Shown here: piece after piece, positions 32,449 through 38,382 of the stretch
How positions within the stretch are numbered: the stretch's first letter is position 1
Layout: each line of letters starts with the position of its first letter
NCBI GenBank assembly: GCA_025997455.1
Contig: BNUP01000006.1
Coordinates: forward strand, 1-38,382
DNA from: Fibrobacterales bacterium
GTDB lineage: Bacteria; Fibrobacterota; Fibrobacteria; Fibrobacterales; Fibrobacteraceae
Length of the DNA: 38,382 nt
Reading direction: 5' to 3'
The notes under the pieces: model-generated
Told to the model about the DNA's origin: nothing
The model's input: the letters and a program-made list of their open reading frames with translations, nothing else
Databases searched by the model: none
Program-made: the position numbers and the translations under genes

Positions 32449-33297
32449 CTATAACGCCTCGATTTCGGCACCGGATAGGTTTGTAATTTCGGCAATTACA
32501 GCGGATGGGATTCCTTTAATTCTCATTGTTCGGGCTATAGATATTTTGCTACGAGTCTCACCCCGAGCCTCACCCCTTGCCTCGGCGGCGTGCTCACGGG
32601 CGTATTGGTCTCGTTCGCCTTTTAGCCTCGATTCATACATATAGCGAGCATTCTTATCTGCACTGATTACTTTTAGCGTGTCATACGCCTGCTTGATGAT
32701 TGGGTTTTTTGCTGCTAATGCCATAAAGTCTGCCTCCTTCTCCGATTTCAAAAACTGTAGCCAATTCAGTAAATCTGTATCTTTTTCTGTGGCTATTTTA
32801 GTCAAATCCAATACATTTATCTCTTGCAAATCGTTGAACAAAAATCCCTCTTCCGTCTCTAACATCCGAAAACGAGTATGGCATTTTTTGGATTCCGTTA
32901 TTAGCGGGTAATTTACTATGATAATGCTTATGGCAGGCTTTAGTTCGGAATAATTACAGCCTTCGCCTATCTGTTCGGTGATAAGTTTTGATTCGTAGTA
33001 GGTAACGCGGGAACGCATTTCAGGGAAAGGCTCTACTTGTATCTCAATATCTATGATTTTGCCGTTAGAGAGTTCCGCTTTTACATCGAGAATGTTCAAC
33101 TTGTCTTTTAGGTATTCCGCTTTGAGGTGCGTGTTCTCTAAGGATACAGTTTTAAGTTCACTCGCACCTAAGTGCAATACCGCTCTTAGAAATTCTTTGA
33201 GTAGGTGTATATTCCGTTTTTCGCCAAATAACATTTTGAAGACAAAGTCGTCTTTGGGAGGGAGTATCGTTGGCATTTTTTTAGGTTTTATGGGCAT
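32449..33297 (-). CDS. Rpn family / PD-(D/E)XK nuclease-family transposase protein
   Basis: 282 residues. It opens with the family's typical DDFVFKMLFGEKRNIHLLKEFL and carries the nuclease core LNILDVKAELSNGKIIDIEIQ, then MRSRVTYYESKLITEQIGEG. Rpn proteins are DNA nucleases related to transposase_31 and promote RecA-independent recombination; many copies per genome are usual. The C-terminal part has an Ala/Arg/Glu/Gly stretch (EHAAEARGEARGETRSK), a common feature. The PD-(D/E)XK residues appear intact. TATATTTC on the minus strand (33303-33310) ends 5 nt before the ATG. About 100-bp inverted repeats flank the gene. Confidence 0.85.
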   Translation of the reverse strand: MPIKPKKMPTILPPKDDFVFKMLFGEKRNIHLLKEFLRAVLHLGASELKTVSLENTHLKAEYLKDKLNILDVKAELSNGKIIDIEIQVEPFPEMRSRVTYYESKLITEQIGEGCNYSELKPAISIIIVNYPLITESKKCHTRFRMLETEEGFLFNDLQEINVLDLTKIATEKDTDLLNWLQFLKSEKEADFMALAAKNPIIKQAYDTLKVISADKNARYMYESRLKGERDQYAREHAAEARGEARGETRSKISIARTMRIKGIPSAVIAEITNLSGAEIEAL

Positions 33298-33484
33298 TGA
33301 GGGAAATATAGAAAAAATGGGGAATAGGGAGATTCGTCATTCCCGCGAAGACTACCAGAGTAAACCAAGATTCCTATGCGGGAATGACAGTAGGGGTGGC
33401 ATTTATGCCGCCCTTCCGTAGGGGCGACCATTAGTCGCCCACTATTAACAAGGGAACGCGGTGTGTGCTGAACGCACCAAAAAA
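33298..33484. other. Repeat-filled spacer upstream of the Rpn-type gene
   Basis: Contains the promoter-like TATATTTC (33303-33310, minus), a long inverted repeat GTCATTCCCGC / GCGGGAATGAC (33336-33388), and two family D palindromes: 33390-33413 (GGCATTTATGCC) and 33418-33440 (GGCGACCATTAGTCGCC). Then comes GGGAACGCGGTGTG (33452-33465), which recurs inverted at about 2322-2336, and a GAACGC...GCG-like stretch. No gene is seen. Confidence 0.65.
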
Positions 33485-33583
33485 GTTGAACGAGTAAAGT
33501 GAAAAGTGTAAAGTTATTATTGCCGCCATAGTTTATACAGATTATCTCAATGTCTTTTTAATTGGGCGGCTATACTTATTCAA
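33485..33583 (-). repeat. Right inverted repeat flanking the Rpn-type gene (contains a family C copy)
   Basis: Reverse complement of 32265-32365. The downstream neighbour sequence (ATTCAAAAAATCATTTT at 33578, then CTTGCAAGTTGGTTTAT) also recurs at 435-480, so this is a larger repeat block seen at two places in the window. Confidence 0.75.
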
Positions 33584-33639
33584 AAAATCATTTTCAATTT
33601 TAAACTCTATAAACTTGCAAGTTGGTTTATAACTCTCAA

Positions 33640-33673
33640 CTCCTGCAATGCGGAGGTAATTTTTCTACATTCC
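33640..33673 (+). promoter_or_regulatory. Promoter cassette before the dihydroorotase-like gene
   Basis: CTGCAATGCGGAGGTAATTT (from about 33643), then TTCTACATTCCC. TGCA to TACATT is 22 nt and TACATTCC (33666-33673) ends 4 nt before the ATG. A near-identical block at about 32402-32428 (CTGCAATGCGGAGG...CTACACT) has no gene in the matching direction. Confidence 0.5.
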
Positions 33674-33677
33674 CTAA

Positions 33678-34922
33678 ATGCATTCTAATAAGTCCGTTCT
33701 ACTAAAAAATGTGCGTCCGTTAGTAAATGGTGAATTTCAAGCCGAGCAAAATATTTGCCTTTTATGCAATTGCGAAAGCGGGCAAAAATCCGAAGTCAAA
33801 CAAGAAATAAATGCTAAAGGACTTCTCGCTCTTCCAACTTTATATGCACTCGGAGTGGATTTCAGGGAACCCAATCGAGATGATGTTTATTCTTTTGCCG
33901 ATGGTTTTGAGGCGATGAAAAGAGGCGGTTTCACAAGTGCATTATACGAGAGTGCGGCAAACCCCATAGACGACTTACCCAAACTCCGTTCAATACGGCA
34001 GATTTGCAACAAGAAGTTTAACATTTCATTTTTGGCTTCGCTCAGCGTGGAAAATCTGCACAAAAATATAAGCGAAATGTTGGAATTGAGCAATGGCGGT
34101 GCATTCGGTTTTGGCGACGGCTCGCACCCCGTAGGTAATTTGCGTTTTTTAAGAATGGCGTTAGAATACGGGAACATCACGGGCAAAACATTTTACCTGC
34201 ATCCGCTTGAACCAAACCTTGCACAAGCAGGCACCGTTCACGAGGGTGTTTATTCCGATACAATGGGTTTTAAGGGTATTCCAGAACAAGCCGAGACCAT
34301 TGCCGTTTATCAAATTTTGGAACTCTCCAAATGGTTTGATACTCCCGTTCATCTCCGCGAAATTTCGTGTGCGTGGAGTTTATCGCTGATTGCACAGGCG
34401 AAAAAACAAGGCGTAAAAGTTTCATGCGATGTGGGAATTTATCACTTGCTCTTTGACGATTCCTCTTTAACTTCGCTTTCCTCCGAGTTCCGTTTCAATT
34501 CGCCTCTCCGCACTGCAAAGGATAGAGAGCGACTGTGGAAAGGTCTGTTGAACGGCACAATCGATAAGATAAGCGTCAATCATTTTCCCGTGCGACCGCA
34601 AGATAAACAAACCAATTTTGAAGACTCCGTTGCAGGCTCAGTATCTCTTGAAATTGCACTTTCTGCATTATGGCAAGAGGCGGCAAATCAAACAGAAGGG
34701 CATCCCGAAAAAATTTTTGAATGGCTGGGGGATGAACCTAAAAAACAAATGGGAATAGATGATGCAAATAAAAACCTAATTCTCTTTGACCCTGAATGTG
34801 AATGGACGGTTACGGAAAAAACCTTTGCAGGTGCAGTTTGCAACACTCCGCTTTTGAATAAAACTTTAAAAGGAAAAATCGTTGGGACATATATAAACTC
34901 GGTATGGAACAAGGTGGATTAA
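33678..34922 (+). CDS. Dihydroorotase-like protein lacking the catalytic residues
   Basis: 414 residues with the amidohydrolase layout of dihydroorotase (third step of pyrimidine synthesis), but the active-site positions are changed. The family DxHxHLREPG reads ALGVDFREPN; the metal-ligand His regions read FYLHPLEPN, VHLREIS and GIYHLLF in place of HVST and PHHL; and the catalytic TDHAPH reads VNHFPVR. The flanking framework (GFKGIPEQAETIAV, GSVSLEIALSALW) is well kept, so this is selected for and not decaying. Non-catalytic homologues of this kind (PyrC'/PyrX of Pseudomonas) support assembly of aspartate transcarbamoylase; no pyrB lies in the window. Confidence 0.8.
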   Translation: MHSNKSVLLKNVRPLVNGEFQAEQNICLLCNCESGQKSEVKQEINAKGLLALPTLYALGVDFREPNRDDVYSFADGFEAMKRGGFTSALYESAANPIDDLPKLRSIRQICNKKFNISFLASLSVENLHKNISEMLELSNGGAFGFGDGSHPVGNLRFLRMALEYGNITGKTFYLHPLEPNLAQAGTVHEGVYSDTMGFKGIPEQAETIAVYQILELSKWFDTPVHLREISCAWSLSLIAQAKKQGVKVSCDVGIYHLLFDDSSLTSLSSEFRFNSPLRTAKDRERLWKGLLNGTIDKISVNHFPVRPQDKQTNFEDSVAGSVSLEIALSALWQEAANQTEGHPEKIFEWLGDEPKKQMGIDDANKNLILFDPECEWTVTEKTFAGAVCNTPLLNKTLKGKIVGTYINSVWNKVD

Positions 34923-34927
34923 GCAAA

Positions 34928-35962
34928 ATGACAGAATTACTAAATATACAAGAGGCGGCTGAATGGGCTACGAATCACATTGGAAAGAATGTAACTACAT
35001 CCAACATTTCTTATCTCATTCAATACGGAAGAATTAAAAAAGTTGGAGAAAATGGTTATACGCAAGTTTCGCAAACCGACCTTTTGAATTATTACAAGTC
35101 GTATAATGAATCGCGAAAGACCAACTTCAAAGAACGGCGAAATATTACTACGGAAATTCGACTTGGAAATTGCAATGAAATTTTGAAAGATATTTCGAAT
35201 GATTCCATTGATTTGATAATTACCTCACCGCCTTATGCCGATAGAAGAAAAAATACTTATGGAGGCATTAGTCCTGAAAAATATGTTGAATGGTTTTTGC
35301 CGATAAGTAAGGAACTATTAAGAGTTTTGCAACCTGATGGAACATTTATTTTGAATATCAAAGAAAAGGCGGAAAATGGCGAACGAAGCACTTATGTTTT
35401 AGAGTTGATTTTAGCATTACGCAAGCAGGGATGGCTCTGGACAGAAGAATTCGTTTGGCACAAAAAAAATAGTTATCCGGGAAAGTGGCCAAACCGTTTT
35501 CGTGACGGATGGGAGAGATTATTGCAATTCAATAAAACTAAAACTTTCAATATGTACCAAGATTCCGTAAAAGTTCCAATCGGAGACTGGGCTAATAGTC
35601 GATTGAAAAATTTGAGTGAAACGGACAAAGTTCGCGACAATGCAAGAAATGGCAGTGGATTTGGAAAAAATATTTCAAATTGGTTAGGAAAAGAAACCGT
35701 ATATCCCGATAATGTCTTGCATTTATCCACCGAATGCAACAATAAAAATCATAGTGCCGCATTTCCAGATGCTTTGCCGGAATGGTTTATTAAACTTTTC
35801 ACTAAGGAAAATGATGTGATTTTAGACCCATTTGCCGGTTCAGGAACAACCTTGCGAGTTGCACAAAAAATGCAGAGAAACTCCATCGGGATTGAAATTA
35901 TCCCTGAATATGTCGAGTTAATAAAATCGCAAATAACCCAAAATCAACCAACTATTTTCTAA
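34928..35962 (+). CDS. Type II DNA methyltransferase, probably N4-cytosine, with N-terminal helix-turn-helix
   Basis: About 344 residues. Catalytic motif TSPPYADRR (about residue 98) precedes the SAM motif DPFAGSGTTLRVAQ (about 299), the order of the beta class; SPPY points to N4-methylcytosine. The first 60 residues (LNIQEAAEWATNHIGKNVTT, SYLIQYGRIKKVG) look like a MerR/excisionase-type DNA-binding domain, which may let the enzyme repress its own operon, as known for some methylases. The ATG at 34928 is chosen because AAGGTGG lies about 10 nt upstream; an in-frame ATG at 34904 would overlap the preceding gene. The restriction gene follows 18 nt later. Confidence 0.88.
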   Translation: MTELLNIQEAAEWATNHIGKNVTTSNISYLIQYGRIKKVGENGYTQVSQTDLLNYYKSYNESRKTNFKERRNITTEIRLGNCNEILKDISNDSIDLIITSPPYADRRKNTYGGISPEKYVEWFLPISKELLRVLQPDGTFILNIKEKAENGERSTYVLELILALRKQGWLWTEEFVWHKKNSYPGKWPNRFRDGWERLLQFNKTKTFNMYQDSVKVPIGDWANSRLKNLSETDKVRDNARNGSGFGKNISNWLGKETVYPDNVLHLSTECNNKNHSAAFPDALPEWFIKLFTKENDVILDPFAGSGTTLRVAQKMQRNSIGIEIIPEYVELIKSQITQNQPTIF

Positions 35963-35980
35963 GAATGAATGGAGAAAAGA

Positions 35981-36730
35981 ATGAATGAATCAATAATCCC
36001 GGATGTGATAAAATATGTCGAAGAAAACATCTGCACTTTTCATGAAAAAAGATTAAAAAGTTTAGATTCGCTAAAATTATCTGATGTCTTAAAACGCAAA
36101 AATCCGTATTTATTCAAAGCCAAAAATACAGAAACTTCAGAACAAATTGTGAGAGGCATTGTCTATGCTCACATTTCATCAAACGAAGAAACAATCTTTG
36201 GAGATTGGCTTGAAGGACTGGCTATTTTTGTTAATGAAAAAGTATATGGCGGATGGAAATCAGGTATTAGAAATATTGACCTTGAATTTGATAAAGATGG
36301 CATTCGATATATTGTAACCATAAAATCAAGCAAGAATTGGGGAAACAGCAGTCAAGTCACCAAACTTATTTCGGATTTCAAAATTGCAAAAAAAACCTTG
36401 CGCACAAGCAATTCTCAACTTCAAATTATTGCAGTAAATGGTTGTTGTTATAGCATTGACAACAAACCGGATAAAGGCGACTATTTCAAATACTGCGGAC
36501 AAGAATTCTGGACTTTCATTTCCGGTAATGCAAATCTATATTTGGAAATTGTAGAACCACTCGGATATAAGGCAAGTGAGAAAAATACCGAATTTCAAAC
36601 ATTATACAATCAACGAATCAATATATTTACAAGAGATTTTGCGAATCTATTCTGTGATAATAAAGGTGATATTGATTGGAAAAAGTTAGTCGAATTTAAT
36701 TCCGGAAAAATGAAGAAACTCAACAAGTAG
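35981..36730 (+). CDS. Type II restriction endonuclease (PmeII-like family)
   Basis: About 249 residues. The stretch LKRKNPYLFKAKNTETSEQIVRGIV ... EETIFGDWLEGLAIFV is characteristic of a family of type II endonucleases typified by PmeII. The probable PD-(D/E)XK core is NIDLEFDKDG...YIVTIKSSKNWGNSSQ. It cuts the site protected by the adjacent methylase. The ATG at 35981 has GGAG at good distance; an ATG at 35969 would lie ahead of that site. The specificity itself cannot be read from the sequence. Base composition is more AT-rich than the neighbours, consistent with acquisition. Confidence 0.8.
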   Translation: MNESIIPDVIKYVEENICTFHEKRLKSLDSLKLSDVLKRKNPYLFKAKNTETSEQIVRGIVYAHISSNEETIFGDWLEGLAIFVNEKVYGGWKSGIRNIDLEFDKDGIRYIVTIKSSKNWGNSSQVTKLISDFKIAKKTLRTSNSQLQIIAVNGCCYSIDNKPDKGDYFKYCGQEFWTFISGNANLYLEIVEPLGYKASEKNTEFQTLYNQRINIFTRDFANLFCDNKGDIDWKKLVEFNSGKMKKLNK

Positions 36731-36800
36731 CATAGAACTATGAAAGACAAGAAATCGACAATTATTTTTCAAAATTCAAATAATAACAAAAGCATAAAAA

Positions 36801-38273
36801 ATGCCAAACTGCAGCCAAATTGAAATTCCGTTAGAGCGTAAAAACGACCTTCAAAAAGCGATCGCGGAAAAATTGAACCTGCCACTCTCCGCGTTTTATA
36901 TAGACAGAGTGTCATTAGACAGCAGACGAAAGGGAAAACCTTTTTGGTGTTGTAATATTATTGTGGGCGATCCGCCTATCGCGCTACGAAATAATTTTAA
37001 TACCCGTCTTGCAAAAGAAGTCTCAATAATCGGTGCAGGACCTGCAGGTTTATGGGCAGCACTCGGCTTATTGCGAGCAGGGCACAAAGTTCATTTATAC
37101 GAGCAGGGAAAACCTGTGGAGGAGAGATTTCGCGATATTCGCCGTTTCATTAAAAGCGGAATTTTTAACCAAAATTCAAATATTCTTTTTGGCGAAGGCG
37201 GAGCGGGAACTTTTTCCGACGGAAAATTAAACACAAGAACTCGCAACGAATATACTCGCCAAGTTTTAGACGACTTAATAAAAGCCGGAGCAAATGAAGA
37301 AATTGCCTACCTTGCAAAGCCGCATATCGGCACAGACCAATTGCAATTCTTAATAAAAAAAATTCGTGCGTGGATACTTGAACTCGGCGGACAAATTCAT
37401 TTTGAAAGCGTTTTGCAAAATATATCCGTGCAAAGCGAAAGCGGAATGTGCAATAGCGGAGGCGGACAAAACGAAAAATCGGGAGTATTAACCGCAATAA
37501 AAATCAACAACGAATGGCTCCCTTGCGAATCGCTAATTATCGCCTGCGGACACTCCGCCCGCGATTTATACGCAATATTAAAATCGAACGGAGTTAAATT
37601 AGAAGGAAAATCTTTTGCAATCGGAACGCGCGTTCAGCACCCGCAAAAATTTATAAACGAAACGCGTTTGGGATACGGAGTTGATTACAAATTAACAGGT
37701 GCTGCAGACTATACGCTTGCAGGAAAAACCGCATACTCATTTTGTATGTGCCCCGGCGGAGTTGTTGTTCCTTGCGCATCCGAACCAAACGGAGTTTGTT
37801 CCAACGGAATGAGTTATAGCCGAAGAAATTCGCCCTTTGCAAATTCTGCAATAGTAACACAGGTGGAAATTAAAGCAAACGACACAACAAGCGGAATAGA
37901 ATTGCAGAGAGAAATTGAAAAAAAAGCATTTGAACTCGGCGGGAAAAATTATTCTCTACCAAAACAAACCGCGGAGGACTTTTTGAAAGCAAAAACTTCT
38001 TGCGATTCGCCCAATAATATATGGGAAATTTTACCGAAAAATATATGTGAAAATTTGGCAAACGGACTTATTGAATTTGACAAAAAAATCCCTAACTTCA
38101 TAAAACACGGCACGCTCATAGCCCCCGAAACCCGAACTTCCTCGCCTTTAAGAATTTTGCGGGACGAAAACCTCGAATCCGTTTCGGTAAAAGGCATATT
38201 CCCAATAGGCGAAGGTGCAGGCTATGCAGGCGGAATTATAACAAGCGCTGCAGACGGGTTAAAATTAGCCTGA
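36801..38273 (+). CDS. FAD-dependent oxidoreductase (COG2509 type)
   Basis: 490 residues. An N-terminal domain of about 70 residues precedes the dinucleotide-binding motif VSIIGAGPAGLWAALGLLRAG (starting about residue 73). Then come NSNILFGEGGAGTFSDGKLNTR, YSFCMCPGGVVVPCASEPNG, and the closing FAD contact GIFPIGEGAGYAGGIITSAADG. This matches a broadly conserved family annotated as FAD/NAD-utilising dehydrogenases, of unknown substrate. The gene is complete and appears unrelated to the restriction genes before it. A family B repeat ending in a T-run follows 14 nt later and may act as its terminator. Confidence 0.85.
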   Translation: MPNCSQIEIPLERKNDLQKAIAEKLNLPLSAFYIDRVSLDSRRKGKPFWCCNIIVGDPPIALRNNFNTRLAKEVSIIGAGPAGLWAALGLLRAGHKVHLYEQGKPVEERFRDIRRFIKSGIFNQNSNILFGEGGAGTFSDGKLNTRTRNEYTRQVLDDLIKAGANEEIAYLAKPHIGTDQLQFLIKKIRAWILELGGQIHFESVLQNISVQSESGMCNSGGGQNEKSGVLTAIKINNEWLPCESLIIACGHSARDLYAILKSNGVKLEGKSFAIGTRVQHPQKFINETRLGYGVDYKLTGAADYTLAGKTAYSFCMCPGGVVVPCASEPNGVCSNGMSYSRRNSPFANSAIVTQVEIKANDTTSGIELQREIEKKAFELGGKNYSLPKQTAEDFLKAKTSCDSPNNIWEILPKNICENLANGLIEFDKKIPNFIKHGTLIAPETRTSSPLRILRDENLESVSVKGIFPIGEGAGYAGGIITSAADGLKLA

Positions 38274-38286
38274 AACTTCGCCGTTT

Positions 38287-38363
38287 CCCCCGTTAGCCCT
38301 GCGGGCGCTAAAAACGGGGGAAGGTGAAACGGCTTTGTCAAAAAAGCCGTGAAACAAAGGGGG
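38287..38363 (+). repeat. Family B structured repeat, intergenic copy 2
   Basis: CCCCCG TTAGCCCTGCGGGC, ACGGGGG, hairpin ACGGCTTTGTCAAAAAAGCC-GT, then AAGGGGG. Followed directly by ATTTTTT (38364-38370), so on the plus strand the outer C5/G5 pairing plus the U-tract resembles a rho-independent terminator for the oxidoreductase gene. Confidence 0.7.
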
Positions 38364-38382
38364 ATTTTTTATAGAAGGTGCA

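Noticed and set aside
1..38382. tRNA, rRNA or known riboswitch
   Set aside because: I saw no cloverleaf-type sequence with conserved T-arm GGTTCRA and CCA-proximal stem, no rRNA motifs, and no recognisable riboswitch core; the short predicted leaders leave little room for riboswitches.

Overview
The window (about 40% GC) looks like part of a bacterial chromosome from the Fibrobacterota-Chlorobiota-Bacteroidota (FCB) side of the tree. The main reason is a promoter-like motif resembling the Bacteroidota -7 box (TAnnTTTG). It sits only 4-7 nt before the start codon of at least ten genes that begin a transcription unit. Gene content fits a Gram-negative-type cell: LpoB-like lipoprotein, RpoN, PgpA, SpeA, HemW, a TPR protein with a signal peptide. 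I cannot name the species; Fibrobacterota is a guess from gene style, not from a marker gene.

Layout. 1-553: the 5' tip of an IS1-type transposase gene and tandem hairpin repeats. 554-3817: rpoN and a sodium/proline symporter, both on the minus strand. 3818-10019: a defence island made of a type I restriction gene (hsdR) broken by a 152-bp repeat, a PIN-domain protein with a small partner, an HsdM fused to one HsdS recognition domain, an hsdS relic, and a broken Bro-N gene. 10027-14943: a DUF4143-type AAA ATPase and a three-gene operon (CrtC/AttH-like protein plus two ABC-2 permeases, with no ATPase beside them). 15212-18597: lpoB-like, cvpA, pgpA and an unrecognised 537-residue protein. 18958-22197: a minus-strand operon of TPR protein, coiled-coil protein and histidine kinase. 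22443-25624: Ppx/GppA, a protein with an endonuclease III-like cysteine cluster, a lipoprotein-like protein and an RluD-family pseudouridine synthase. 25656-32157: Cache protein and Cache hybrid kinase, then hemW and speA. 32265-33583: an Rpn/PD-(D/E)XK nuclease gene between about 100-bp inverted repeats. 33678-38273: a dihydroorotase-like protein lacking the catalytic residues, a type II restriction-modification pair and an FAD oxidoreductase.

The most unusual feature is the density of structured repeats. Family A (152 bp, three hairpins, stems that change in a compensatory way) interrupts hsdR in frame, lies upstream of hsdR, forms a tandem array between two convergent genes, and appears as a degenerate stop-free copy inside the coding sequence of an ABC permease. 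Family B (about 77-81 bp, C5/G5 outer arms, variable second hairpin) occurs twice between genes and once in frame inside pgpA, resembling in principle the Rickettsia palindromic elements. Families C (GGCGGC hairpins) and D (GTAGGGGCG palindromes) and drifting 7-bp tandem repeats fill most remaining spacers. The other notable point is the prediction of leaderless mRNAs for the first genes of operons, whereas several operon-internal or long-leader genes carry clear Shine-Dalgarno sequences.
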